Assembly (NCBI GenBank): GCA_019671005.1
Contig: CM033728.1
Coordinates: forward strand, 26,363,099 to 26,427,098
Length of the DNA: 64,000 nt
Source: Hibiscus mutabilis
Lineage: Eukaryota > Streptophyta > Magnoliopsida > Malvales > Malvaceae
Reading direction: 5' to 3'
The translations under genes and the position numbers were made by a program. Under the pieces are notes generated by a model. The model had not been told where the DNA came from and searched no databases. It saw only the letters and a program-made list of their open reading frames with translations. Below are positions 1 through 11,142 of this stretch, piece by piece. Every line of letters begins with the position of its first letter. Positions within the stretch are counted from its first letter, which is position 1.

Positions 1-422
1 GTCTAAACTTTTCAAGAACTTTATTTTGGTCCTAATGCCATAATCAAGCTTCTAAATTCATAATCTCTTCAAATCCATCACTAGGATAATTTTCACAATA
101 TTTCTCCAAATTTCCTCATGTATACCAAAATGGTCACTTAAAGGACTAGTTGAGGATTTTTCATTCTAACATCAAACTCAAGCTTCTAATGTCATCAATA
201 TGTCATTTCCATCAACAGTTTCAAAACCCTAAATAAAAACCCAAATTCTAGGTTTAGGGTTTATGTCTTCAAACATGAAATTAATCTAAATCTTAGCTTG
301 ATTTCAATTCCATAACACTTGATTTGCTTAAATTAAACTTCAATCTCAACATAGAACATGAAACCCTATTTTCTCTCTCATCAATAACATGAACAATTCT
401 TCAAATTGCCATGCAAAATTAA
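1..422. other. Unassigned AT-rich left flank
   Basis: No coding region, LTR boundary or RNA gene is visible here. The wording (runs such as accaaaatggtcactt) resembles the non-coding part of plant Ty3/gypsy LTRs read in reverse, so this may be a fragment of another element into which TE1 inserted. That is inference only. Confidence 0.4.
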
Positions 423-2058
423 TGTAACACCCCGGTTTTGAGCCTAGAGGTTTTAAGGTTTATTACACGGTCTGGTGGACCGGGCTAGAGATTCGAGTCG
501 GATTCAGGACCGTATATTTTTGGTAAGATAAAAATATGGAAAATAGTTTAAAATCATCTTTTAATATATATTGATTTTTGGTGGAATCAATTTTGGAAAA
601 TGGAATTCAAAAATAGGATATTTTGGATAGTGACCAAAATGTAAGTTTTGAAATCTACTTTTTAAGGTGACTAAAATGAAAAGGGTCAAATTCTTAGAAT
701 CTTTAAGGAGATATTTTACCAACTTTTTTCTGATGATTTCTCCCTTAATTAAGGATATTTTAACATGTGTTTTAAAGTAATTAAAAAGAGGATTTAGTTA
801 AATGTTAGTTAAGCTCTTAAAAGAAAATTTACTTTCTTTCAACTTTTTCTCTCCATTCTCTCCTCAGCCAAACACTCAAGTTTTCATCAAAATCCAGAGT
901 TGAGGAGTTCTTTAACTTGTTTTCATGGTTTGTGATTGATTATTTGATATTGTTTTACAAAAATCTCATTTAAATCTTGTGTTTTCTTAGCTTTTATCAA
1001 TCAATTGAGGGATAAATCTCACAATAGGGGTAAGGTCCATGATCTCCTCTATTGTATGGTTCTTTACTGAAATTCCCAAGTATTTGATCCTTGATTTATG
1101 AGTTGTAATTTGATTTTGATGTTTTATCAATGTTTAATTGAGTTAATTTGGAAGTTTTGATGGAACAAGGTGATTTTCAAAGTGGATCTAATTTCCAATA
1201 TTTGAGATTGGTTTAATACATATTTTGGATGTGTTTTGATGTTGATAAGTTGTTTTTATCAATAGAATCTCGAAACTCTTGAATCTCTAATTGTTTAGGT
1301 TGTTAGATTTGAGTTGTTGTGGAGATAATCGAGTTTAATCTTTGCTAGAAGTAAAAGGATGTTAGGAAATGGGTTTTGGATGTTAATTGATGTTGTTTGA
1401 TGGGTTGAATCATTGTTTTATGGATGGGTTAAGTTTTGGAAATGTTTGATGATGTTTTCAGTTTGTTTCATATGGTTTCTTAGATGGCAACCTAAGAGTT
1501 GCGGGGTTTTGTTTAGAGGCAGTGATTTGAATCCATAATAATGCATTTATCCTATGGTTTTATGTGATTAAAATAGGGGATAATCAAGGTGACGAAGATT
1601 GATGTTGTTTTGGTGGCTTTCTAGGAGCTTGCATCGTGTTGTCAAGAAAGGTGAAGCATATGGATGAGTGGAAACTGGTTTTAAATGCTTTACAAATGTT
1701 TGTAAAGGTTGTTGGGAGTTTAGAGTAAGTTTGAGACACTTACCTAAGATCGAAAGTAAGTTTCCTTTATTTTGATCTTGAATGTCAGCTTGGAAATAAG
1801 CATATTGATTTCATGTTTTGGTAATAAACATGGCAGGTTTTTACTTACTGGTAATGCATGATTTTGAGTACAGATGCAGGGGATTGAAAGTATATTCAAT
1901 GCTATAGAGCATTGGTTTTCATTCCAGTTGGGAATGGTGTTATTGCATTGGCAATAAGATTTGCATATGTGATGTTTTGTTAATGCATTTGAAAACAGTA
2001 AGTAAATGGTTTTGTAAATGATATATTGGCTATATGACAAGGTGAGAAAATAATCAGA

Positions 2059-2077
2059 TATAGTTGGCATGCCATAG
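2059..2077 (+). promoter_or_regulatory. Palindromic upstream LTR block
   Basis: The sequence TATAGTTGGCATGCCATAG contains the perfect palindrome TGGCATGCCA. It recurs in the TE1 3' LTR (21827-21844, one change), in TE5 on the minus strand (41393-41411) and in the TE7 LTR (61462-61480, with TGGCTAGCCA). Its role is unknown; the position, upstream of the TATA-like box, suggests a protein-binding site. Confidence 0.55.
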
Positions 2078-2137
2078 GATTAAAAGTGCACTGTAAAATA
2101 TGAACAAAATTGATCATGGCCATGGGTCCTTGAGGTA

Positions 2138-2364
2138 TGGCGGTTTAGCAAGGCTACTCTGACTGTTGGAAACCTCATTTGGGGCATACGGTTTAACTAG
2201 GCAACTCAAATTGATGGTGATCTTGCGGATTAACTAGGTAAGGTCGATACACTTGCGGTTTAACTAGGCAAGGGTAGAATCTCGCGGTTTAACTAAGCGA
2301 GGGTGTCAAATCTTGCGGTTTAACTAGGCAAGGTTTGGGGTATCATGCGGTTTAACTAGGCATG
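2138..2364 (+). repeat. TE1 5' LTR hairpin repeat array
   Basis: Seven related units occur here. The best ones are 21 nt: a 5-nt arm, an 11-nt loop close to GGTTTAACTAG, and the complementary arm. Arms are CTTGC/GCAAG (2252-2272 and 2312-2332), CTCGC/GCGAG (2281-2301) and CATGC/GCATG (2344-2364). The unit at 2222-2242 has one G-T pair, the unit at 2138-2156 pairs TGGC with GCTA, and the unit near 2185-2205 is not paired. The array ends 57 bp before the TATA-like box. Confidence 0.8.
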
Positions 2365-2421
2365 GTATGAGAGATCCGTTTATCTAATGTGTATAGGATA
2401 GAGGTAGTCTATCCGGGTCAC

Positions 2422-2428
2422 TATAAAT
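2422..2428 (+). promoter_or_regulatory. Putative TATA box of TE1 5' LTR
   Basis: TATAAAT lies in the context CACTATAAATGCC and is repeated in the 3' LTR at 22091-22097. Its place in the LTR fits an RNA polymerase II promoter that would start the U3/R boundary downstream. No start site can be proven from sequence. Confidence 0.5.
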
Positions 2429-3262
2429 GCCAATATATGTGAAAGTTCATGTGTTGAACCTATTTTATAATGCTTTTGGATTTAAGCATGGTTTGTCTAA
2501 AATGCTTTGGGATTTAAGCATGGAATTTGTATGATGTTACATAAAAGTTGTTATGTTATGATTCGGTTGGAATCATGGAAAGGCTTTGGTTATAAGCATG
2601 TATTGGAAAACAAACATATAGTTTTCAAATGGTTTAACTCATCATTGTCTTATGAGCATCCTCACTAAGCATGTGTGTTTATGCTCTCTTTTTCCTAATG
2701 ATGCAGAGCATTAAAGTTCAGGGCAGCAAAGGCAAGGTTTGAATGGATCCAAGAGATAAACTATTTTTGAGTATGAACTCAGTGTATGTTTCTGGTTAAT
2801 AAGGCAATGTGTTCGCCATGATTTTGGGAGTTGTAAATTTGTTTCAATTTGGATTTAAGTTTGATTCTATGCTGGTTTTTGATGATGGTTAGATGTTGCT
2901 TATCTTGATGTTAACCCTCTCCTATAGATGATATTATATGTTGTGTATTGCCATGTTGTGTTGGTTTTATCAGGTTTTATATGCTATGTTGGATGTGTTG
3001 GCATGTTGCTTATGCTGAGAATGGTTTAAATGTGCAATTTGGTAAGTTTGGTAAGGTGTGGTTTAGGAAGCATGCCTCTAGAGCGGTCCATCGGAGTATG
3101 AGGTTGTTTTGAATGCTTAACCTTGGTTTAAACGATAATTTCTAAGCGTTCAATTGGTTATAAGTATGTATGCAAGTTGCTATGGGCCAAATGCATGTAG
3201 AATTATGTGAAAATTTAGCTAAAAATGATATTATAGGCCCAGGCGTACCTATACGCGGGGGA

Positions 3263-3555
3263 CCGTATCGGTACGGCTAGACAATTTTAGGCACCTAGGA
3301 TCGGTACGGGTATGTGTGTACCGATACGGTTAAGAAAATTAAGCTTGACGTATCGGTACTGGATAAGAAGTATCGGTACGCGGTCTTGATACTAGAAAAT
3401 TACTTTTTGGGAAAATCTCTCGTATCAGAACTATGAGGGCTCTTACCGGTACGATATTAATATTTTAGCAAGCTGACATGGCCTACCGATACGGTATATC
3501 GTGTACTCGTACAGTTGGAAACTTCGTATCGGTACGGCCATGATCGTACCGGTAC
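3263..3555 (+). repeat. CG-rich direct and inverted motif array in TE1 LTR
   Basis: About nine copies of a motif close to CGTATCGGTACGG, or its reverse complement CCGTACCGATACG, occur here (for example 3263-3276, 3319-3329, 3349-3359, 3370-3380, 3484-3494, 3525-3537, 3545-3555). The surrounding LTR is AT-rich, so this CpG-rich patch stands out. The matching part of the 3' LTR (about 22918-23030) is shorter and partly lost. Confidence 0.75.
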
Positions 3556-3990
3556 TAGTGACCGTTGAATCAATTAGTGTCATGGAAATGGAGTTCTGTT
3601 TTCTTACGTTTTAGTCCCTAAAGGTAGTGGAACTAATTGAATGAGTTTGGATGATCGTATTGAGCTGATTTTTGTTATGTAACCATGAAATATGTTTAAT
3701 TAATGGTTGGTAACATAAAATTGGGTAAAGTCCCTATATTTTGCTAAAATTTCATTTCAGTCCCTAAAGCGTGTCTGTGTTCAATTAGATATCGTTTTGA
3801 TGTCCGATTGAGATGTGTTTTCACATGATTATAGAATGAACACATAGGTTAATAATTTTGCATTTAGACAAGATAAAAAGAAAAAAAGAGCACGTATTAG
3901 GTTTCGTCTTTCTAGTTTACTGAGGTAAACCTAATGTAGCTTCCTCGGTTCGGTCTTGCGACTAGGCCGTGTTGAGGGAGTTACATTTGG

Positions 3991-4002
3991 TGGTATCAGA
4001 GC
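3991..4002 (+). other. TE1 primer-binding site (initiator tRNA-Met)
   Basis: TGGTATCAGAGC lies five bases after the LTR end. It matches the PBS used by most plant chromoviruses, which is complementary to the 3' end of initiator tRNA-Met. Confidence 0.92.
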
Positions 4003-4220
4003 CAGGTTTGTTAAAAGTTGGGATGTTGTTGTTTGACTAGCTGATGATGTTTGAACTACGCGGTGATTGTGTATATATTCGATGACTGTTTGATATTCTG
4101 TTGGGGTATGAGTTGGGAACACATTGCCTATTACCAAGGATTTTAAATGTGTTCAAAGTTGTCTTGGATCCTTTGCCTGGCGCTAGCTTAACTATAATGT
4201 GTTTTGATGCTTTTGGTAGC
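4003..4220 (+). other. TE1 5' leader
   Basis: Untranslated stretch between PBS and the gag start. No ORF of note and no recognised packaging signal. Confidence 0.5.
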
Positions 4221-5336
4221 ATGGCCCGACGTGAGACACGATCGATGGCTAATTCTGTCGGGGCTGGGTAGAATGACAAGGCAGAGGAGAATCACCCTCA
4301 TATTTTACCTTCTCATCCTCTAGTGGCTCCTCCAGTTGACGTTGGGGCGGGTGAAGCACCCAAAGTTCACCAAGTGCCTGTGTATGCTGATTTGACTCCG
4401 TTGGTTTAGGCAATACCGAGAGCTTTCCAGGCAGCGGTGGCCAGAGTGCAAGCCCAAGCACCGGCACCTGCTGTAGTAGCAAATCAAGGTTTACCCTTGG
4501 AGCATTTGAGGAGTTTGGGAGTTGAGGAATTTTAGGGTTTAAGCCTTGAGGCAGCCGAGGGTTGGCTGGAAAAGACGGTTCACATCTTGAATTAGATGGG
4601 GTGAAACGATGAGTGCAACCTGGGTTGCACTATATCTCTGCTGCAGAGGGATGCATATCATTGGTGGGTGACCACAATTGTTTGCGTTCCTGAGGCAGAC
4701 GTCACTTGGAAGTTTTTTCGGAGAGCTTTCAAGAGGAAGTACCTTGGTACCCAGTATTTGGATATGAAGAAGCGCGAGTTTATGTCGTTATCTCAGGGAG
4801 GCTTGTCTGTTGCTAAATACGAGGTGAAATTTGTCTAACTGAGTCAGTATACTCAGGAGTTGGTTCTAGATGGTCAGCAGAGATGTGATAGGTTTCATTA
4901 TGGTCTTGTTAAGGACATTAAGACGTGTCTTCTGGCAGCAGATTACATAGATTTTTATGTGTTGGTCAATCATGCCAAAGATATCGAGCAATCCTTGGGT
5001 ACACCAGTTTAGGCTACAGGTACGAACTTGGGTAAGAGAGTGGCTGACTCTAGTTATTTTGGGAGGCAGAATAAGAGGTTCAGGGATAAGAGACATAATC
5101 CAGAGCACAGGCGTGGTGGTAGAGTTGTCCAGGGTGCCCAAGGAGCTCGTGTTGCACCAGAGTGTAAGCGATGCGGTAGGTGCCACGTTGGTATATGCTG
5201 GGGTAATGCTGGAGCTTGTTGGATTTGTGGTTCATCTGATCACTTGAAGCATGATTATCCTCGGGTAGCAAGAGATGCACTAGTACAAGTTGTTGCACCT
5301 ACTAGGGGCCGAGGCCGTGGTAGGGGTAATTTTTAG
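4221..5336 (+). pseudogene. TE1 gag (broken)
   Basis: Gag would form the capsid-like particle and bind the element RNA. The reading frame starts at ATG 4221 (MARRETRS) and stays in one frame through the whole region. It is cut by stops at 4269, 4407, 4533, 4593, 4602, 4836, 5010 and 5334. The retrotransposon gag core is seen in DAYHWW and FKRKYL (about 4650-4750). The nucleocapsid end has CKRCGRCHVGIC, then CWICGSSDH followed by a Tyr where the last zinc-binding Cys of the knuckle is expected. A basic GRGRGRG tail follows. There are no indels, only substitutions. Confidence 0.85.
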
Positions 5337-5930
5337 AGGCGCGAGGATGGTCAGAGGGGTATGGCCCATGCTACATCTGTGAGACCGAAGGGTGGTGGAT
5401 CGGCTCAAGTTTTTGCTCACCGCGAGGATCGTAATGACACAGATGTGATGGTAAGTAGTTTTACTTTGCAATCCTTGTCATTGTTATCTTTGATTGATTC
5501 GTGGTCTACGCATTCATATATCTTGAGTGAACATACATCTTTGTTGAATGTTCCTGTTGAGATCTTAGATGTTGTCATGCTAGTCACAAGTTCCTTTGGG
5601 GATATGGTTATAGTAAGAAGGTTGTACCGATGTTGTCCTTTAGTGGTGCAAGTTCAAGAATTTGTCGTGGATCTGATGGAATTACCATTCCATGGTTTTG
5701 ATATCATTTTGGGTATGGATTGGTTGAGTGAACACAGAGTAGTCGTGGATTGTGAATCCAAAAGGATTTCCTTGAGGGTGGCCGATGACTATGAAGTTTT
5801 GGTGATTGGCGGGAATGTAAAGTTTCTATCTAATGTAGTCTCGGCCGTTAGAGCGAAGATGATGATGGTTGATGGCTACCAAGCTTATTTGGCTATTGTT
5901 ATGAATTCGAAAGCCAAAGGTGCTCGAGTG
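5337..5930 (+). pseudogene. TE1 aspartic protease domain (damaged active site)
   Basis: The protease cuts the Gag-Pol polyprotein. It lies in the same frame as gag, and its C-terminal hallmark ILGMDWL is at about 5710-5730. The active-site triplet, normally Asp-Ser/Thr-Gly, reads IDSWSTHS (Asp codon at 5496), so the Gly is lost. No stop falls between 5337 and 6566. The domain is recognisable but would not be active. Confidence 0.8.
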
Positions 5931-6599
5931 CAGGATATTCAGACCGTGTGTGACTTCCCTAAGGTTTTTCCTAAAGAGTTGCCAGGTTTACCTCCGGATA
6001 GGGAGATGGAGTTTTGTATTGAGACATATGAGGGTACAACACCGGTTTCCATTGCTCCTTATAGGATGGCACCGAAGGAATTGAAGGAGTTGAAGTCGCA
6101 GCTTCAGGAGTTATTAGACCATGGGTTCATTCGACCAAGTGTTTCTCCCTGGGGTGATCCTATTCTCTTTGTGAAAAAGAAGGATGGTACAATGCGTATG
6201 TGCATTAATTATCGTCAATTGAATAAGCTGATGATGAAGAACAAGTATCCGTTGCAGCATATTAATGACTTGTTCGATCAGTTTTGTGGGGTAGCGGTGT
6301 ATTCCAAGATAGATTTAAGATCGGGGTATTACCAGTTGAATGTTAAGGATGTGGATGTGCATAAAACTGCGTTTCGTACGTGGTATGAGCATTATAAGTT
6401 TCTAGTCATGCCTTTCAGTTTGACAAATGCCCCAGCTGCGTTTATGGACATGATGAATAGAGTGTCCCATGAGTATCTCGATCAGTTCGTGGTGGTGTTC
6501 ATATATGATATTCTCGTGTACTCGCGTACTAAGGAAGCGCATGATCGGCATTTGCGGATAGTTTTGTAAGTGTTGAAGGATAATTAGTTATATGCTAAG
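5931..6599 (+). pseudogene. TE1 reverse transcriptase (broken)
   Basis: RT copies the element RNA into DNA. Family motifs are seen in order: [58 protein letters not shown], then FIYDILVYS. The catalytic box is usually FIDD or YxDD; here the first Asp is Tyr (GAT to TAT). Stops at 6567 (TAA) and 6585 (TAG) lie just after the palm, at positions where the family normally has Gln. The frame is otherwise unbroken from gag. Confidence 0.88.
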
Positions 6600-6928
6600 T
6601 TGAGCAAGTGTGATTTTTGGCTTAAGGAGGTGATGTTCCTTGGTCAAGTGGTTTCTGCAGAGGGTATTCGCGTTGATCCACAGAAAGTTGAGGCTATTCT
6701 CAATTGGAAGCAACCTAAGTCTATATCAGAGGTGAGTAGTTTTCTTGGGTTGGCTGGTTATTATCGCCATTTCATTGAGGGGTTCTCGAGTATTGCAGCA
6801 CCGTTGACCAAGTTGTTGCAAAGGAATGTTCCTTTTGTGTGGACGAAGAAGCAATAGCTGGTTTTGAAAGATTAAAGGAGGTTTTGAAACATGCTCCTAT
6901 GTTGATTCAGCCTGAATCTGGGAAGAAG
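6600..6928 (+). pseudogene. TE1 RT end and RNase H start, left of TE2 insertion
   Basis: The sequence reads [23 protein letters not shown], then [19 protein letters not shown], the usual RT connection domain. A TAG lies at 6855 and one base is lost just after it, shifting the frame. The last TE1 bases spell PESGK before TE2 begins. The final AGAAG (6924-6928) is the left TSD of TE2. Confidence 0.85.
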
Positions 6929-8538
6929 TGTAGACTCTCTGGGTAAAATGCTGGCAAAAGGGGCAAAAAATATGTATTGCAAGAACATAAAACAATGCCT
7001 AAATGAGTATTTTGTGTGCAAGTATACACGGCCTGCAAGTAATACAACTGGTAAGCCGAGTATCGATCCCACAAAGATTGATTTGGAATTCGATTGCCTT
7101 GATTGTTACTTGCCGTAAGGAAAAGTTGATTTGTTTTGAAATTGGTTTTGGAAAATAATTGAAAAGAAATGAAACGAAAATAAAGTAAAGACGTTGGCAA
7201 GGAAGGTGCTTTAATGAATGATGAGTGTTAGCAGGGAATGCTTGGTTTTACGCTATTCATGTCGTGCCAGCCTTTAATAACAACCTATCTTGGCATTGTT
7301 TACCGAGCAGATTCAAAATTAGCAAAGCCTCTCTCCATGGTCATTGCCCTAAATTGATCATGTAATAAACCTTATATCTCTATAGTGTTTGTTTCTAAAA
7401 AAACCAATTTGATTAAGATCCAATCTATACTCCTAAGGGGTAGATTTCACTCCCGAAGTAAGTTCATCTACTTGAACAACTTCTCTCGAAGCTTCTCTCT
7501 TCAGTATTTAACAACTTATTCGTTGCCACCCCAAGTCTGTTAAGATATTGAGGCGCAATAGGCCAACAGTGCCAGCTCTCGCTTGGCATAGTATTTAGGA
7601 AATAATAAAGTATGCCGAATAGATAAAACTTTGCCAAGGCAGATTTATTATTAAAAACTAAAACATGAAAATAGCGTTTAACGCAAACATCCCCTACCAA
7701 CTATTAAATTAGTTTATGGTGAGGGATTTAACCAGCAACCCACAAACGTTTTCAAAATACATCATCCTTAAACAAAATAAAATAACTTGAAAAAGAAAAT
7801 GGGCTAGAAGGGGTCTCTCGATGTAGCCCTTCAATATCCAGGCTTCTCGGCCAACCTGGTCGAACCACCCTTCCTAGGTGCAGTCAGTTGTCAATCGTCA
7901 CACACCAACTCCTCACGATCCAATCTTCTTCGATCCCTCAATGCTTACTCGGTTGGTGTTTAAATAGGCGTACAAGGAAGAGATAGAATAAGCTCTTTAA
8001 ATTTTGAATTTCAACTGCCCAAGGGATAAGGGATAATCTTCTTATCCAAATTTGAATGAGAGCTGATCAGGCTAGGGCTGACGTCATACTGCAGACGCTG
8101 CCCTGGCGTCCAAGCTTGACATGATTATGCCAGCCAGTCTTGGCACCATCTTATCTGCTATTTTTTTGGAGATTGTTCCAATTGCTATCTTTTCGGAGCC
8201 TGATCATATCCTATTTTTTTGGGGTCCAACAGCTTCTTGGTGTGGCATCAAGTTCACTTCTCTGCCATCCGGTGCTTGCCATTGTCTGGTCCATATGTGC
8301 CAACAACACTCGACATTCACTCTGGCATTCCTTCTTATGTTGCTTTTCTGAGCCAAATCCTATGCCAAACCTACAAAAATTGCCAACAAAACAACCCTTC
8401 ACACTGGCATAGGTAAAACTCTAAACTCCTTATGCAAATGCATGATTTTATCATCCTAATGCAACTAAATGTACCTAAAAGCAAGCAAAAGCATTGTAAG
8501 ATTGAAATTAAAAATAGTACTTTTGGAGAGGTAAAACA
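6929..8538 (-). repeat. TE2 3' LTR
   Basis: Length is 1610 bp. On the minus strand it starts TGTTTTACC and ends AGTCTACA. It matches 16670-18279 along its whole length. Open frames inside it (for example 8140-8412) also occur in the other LTR and show no known protein features. Confidence 0.92.
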
Positions 8539-8551
8539 CCCCCAAACCTAA
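8539..8551 (-). other. TE2 polypurine tract
   Basis: On the minus strand TTAGGTTTGGGGG directly precedes the 3' LTR. This purine-rich stretch would prime plus-strand DNA synthesis. Confidence 0.75.
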
Positions 8552-9088
8552 CTCATTGTTTGTGCTCAAGTAATGCAATCAAAATAAAAACAAAAAATCT
8601 GTGAAAATGTTACCTCGACAAAATTTTGGTTGAATGCCAACACGTGCTGGCAATCAGAATTTAGCTATTTTTCGGTCCTCAGCATCTCAGTGCAATAATG
8701 CCAAGCAAGTAGTAATTCAAGTGCACCAATATAACTCTAGTCTAAGTTCATGAAGAGTGTATGAGTGTAGGCAATATGCATCAAGTATCCTTTCACCCCT
8801 TAGACAAATTTTACTACCTAAACTCAGATTTTTTTCCTTCGCCAAGGGTTTCTGCTGGCATTCATTTAAACTTGCTTCGTGACACTATTTAGCGTGAGAG
8901 ATAAAAGGGAACATACTATGAATCCCCACCGTAATCTAGACATCAATAGGCTTTCTCTTCAACTCACACCCTAAGGTTTTGGACTTGAGAACTAACAGGG
9001 AGCAAACCACGAAGCCCCAAGTAACTTATTATCCCAAGGTAGAGTAGAGTTCATTTTTTTCTTGCCCTGGCAGAACATTACTGCCTTA
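8552..9088. other. TE2 non-coding stretch before the PPT
   Basis: No coding sequence recognised. It is rich in TGCCA/TGGCA pentamers like the rest of TE2. Confidence 0.5.
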
Positions 9089-10477
9089 TTAGTGTTTTCT
9101 CTTCATAAATGGCCCTCGATTAGGGGCCATGCGTTTCCTTCCTTTCATGCTCAGTTTTGATGCGACAGTGGAGACTCCAACTTCCTCCACTTTCTTGGCA
9201 GATTCTGACGCGGCAGGTGCATCGGTGGCATCAGATGGCGTGTGGACAACATGTGTCATTGGTGATTTGGCTTTGGTGGACTTGGCTTTGGTTTCCTTCG
9301 ATTCAGATGAAGAATCAGAACTGGTAGACTCAACTTGAACTAGAGACAATGGACTCTGGCATCAGATGGGGTATGGACTGGGCTAGCTGGCATGGCATTG
9401 TCCCTAGCAGAGGGCTTAGCAGGAACTCTAAAAATTATGGTACAAAATTAGTTGATAATTTTGTAAGAGCCTCCCTAATTACAACATCCCATGCATGGAT
9501 GTAATGTCGCATCTTGACATTGAGCTCCTCATTTTTTTCTAGCTTTTGGAGAATAATCTCCTAGCGATGGTGAATTTGGGACAACATTGCCATGGAATTG
9601 TCTAGCACGGTCTCTGGCATGGTTCCTAGCTCAGCATTTGACACTTTATACCTTGGCGTGGGCACTCTACCTTCCCCTTACCCTTATCATTGGGCTCGAC
9701 AGACACGAGATTCCTCCATATAGTAGCAGTAATTGTTGTTCCTTTGATTGTTTGTCTCTTATCTGTATCAAGCTTTGGCACACCAAGGAGCATGCAAATG
9801 TTAGAAATCAATATAGGAAAGAATAAAGTGCTAGTACCTTTTGCTGCGCATTTGTAGGTTTCCTCAATAATAAGCCTGCCAACACTAATCCTGTGCCCCA
9901 TAACAATGGAGTGCAACAGGATCATCCTTTCCTCCGACATAGTCTAGTTATGGGATGTAGGCATCATATTCACCTTCACAAAGTGATTCTATCCTCTCCA
10001 TTGGGGCTTCAATGCCAACCTCTTCACCGTACGGTGTCCTTTGGATGGCCCTATCCAAGTCGTGCCAGGCTCGTACAAATTTGCAAGCACCATCTTTGTC
10101 TTGGTAGCGTTCATTGAGCCAGCGTACTCAAAATACTCATCCTCTGCAGCATCCAACTCAAACATATTGTTAATATACCCTTCATCAAAACGTACACACT
10201 TACCTCTAATCATCAAGAAGGGCGAATCCTTGGTCACAAGATGCGCGTAGAATTCTTAAATGATGGTGGCATAAATCTCCCCCTTTTACTGGCAGAACTA
10301 AGTCCATTTGTTTAAGTTAATCGCAGACATGACTTCTAGAGGGAAGCCATGGGTTGTCTCAGTTTTGAACTCGAAGTGCTTCTCGTAGCAAAAACTTCTA
10401 GAGGCAAAGTTGGTTTCAAACTTTTTCTAAATATCCTCGTTGAAGAATCGTTTGAATGGGGTAGACGAAGAAGCCAT
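9089..10477 (-). pseudogene. TE2 extra ORF (plant transposon-protein-like, broken)
   Basis: Athila elements often carry a further ORF downstream of integrase. The likely start is ATG 10477 (MASSSTPFKRFF). One frame with several stops then runs through FLMIRGKCVRFDEGYINNMFEL, which resembles the domain known as putative plant transposon protein, and ends in an acidic Ser-rich region (SSDSSSESKETK) and a basic tail (KGRKRMAPNRGP). I see no signal peptide or membrane segment, so nothing supports an envelope protein. Function unknown. The pieces at 9626-9940 and 9989-10237 are the longest unbroken parts. Confidence 0.65.
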
Positions 10478-11142
10478 TGAAAATCGTTGAAGGAATATGA
10501 AACGATGTTGAAAGATGAAGAGAAAGACGATGGGGAATTTTTGGTACTTGCTTGAAAAGAAAAGTAAAAAGTGAGAGAGAGATATTGTGGTTATTTAATC
10601 GGTTAGGGTGAGAAAGGGAAAAGTTTTGGATCGGTTGAGTGTTTTAATAGGAGTAGTAATTAGGGATAATGATGAAAATAAAAGGAATTAATTTAAAAGA
10701 GGTGAAGTGATAAGGCGATAGATGATAGGATAGGGTAAAAATTAAAGTGATAAGGTGTTTGGTTTGAATTTTAAATTTTAACCAAAATTTTGGGTGGCTA
10801 GGGTTTAAGGATAAAGAAAAACTCTCTCTTATTTTAATGGGCTGATCAAGCTAGGGTTTCTCTCTTCCCTCCGTCTTTTGCACCACTGTATGCCAAGCTG
10901 TTCTGACACTACGCTTGGCAGATTCCTTTATTGGGGCATCGGCTCCTGCCAACAATCATGTCAGTGCTCCTAGCATAATATCTGGCATAATGAATCTGCA
11001 CAACTCAAAGGAACCTCTCAACACGGTAAAGGAATAAAAACTTGAAATTTAAATGAAAGAAAAACTGTTAAAAACCTTGAAACGTAAAAACGAAGAAAAA
11101 CACTAACCTAATATTTACAAAAGTTCAAACCTGATGGTGTTT
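10478..11142. other. TE2 spacer between extra ORF and integrase
   Basis: About 660 bp with no recognisable gene. An intergenic region here is normal in Athila elements and would be the place for a splice site or promoter of the extra ORF, but none can be identified. Confidence 0.5.

Larger units (their letters stand above)
423..3985 (+). repeat. TE1 5' LTR
   Basis: This 3563-bp LTR starts TGTAACACC and ends GTTACA, with the PBS five bases further on. The same sequence recurs from 20184. Its upstream third holds a palindromic block (2059-2077), a hairpin repeat array (2138-2364) and a TATA-like box (2422-2428). Next come CTCACTAAG (2661-2669) and an acceptor-like CAG after a pyrimidine-rich run (to 2706). 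The right end carries a CG-rich motif array (3263-3555). Confidence 0.93.

Noticed and set aside
200..275. Telomere-like AAACCCTAAA and TTTAGGGTTT
   Set aside because: Only single units in AT-rich DNA; no tandem array.
5028..5336. Separate small zinc-finger gene
   Set aside because: It is the nucleocapsid end of TE1 gag in the same frame, cut off by upstream stops.
9129..9338. Plus-strand open frame opposite the TE2 extra ORF
   Set aside because: Mirror of the Ser/Glu-rich minus-strand coding sequence.
9089..10477. Envelope gene of an infectious retrovirus
   Set aside because: No signal peptide, cleavage site or membrane segment; similarity is to a plant transposon-associated domain.
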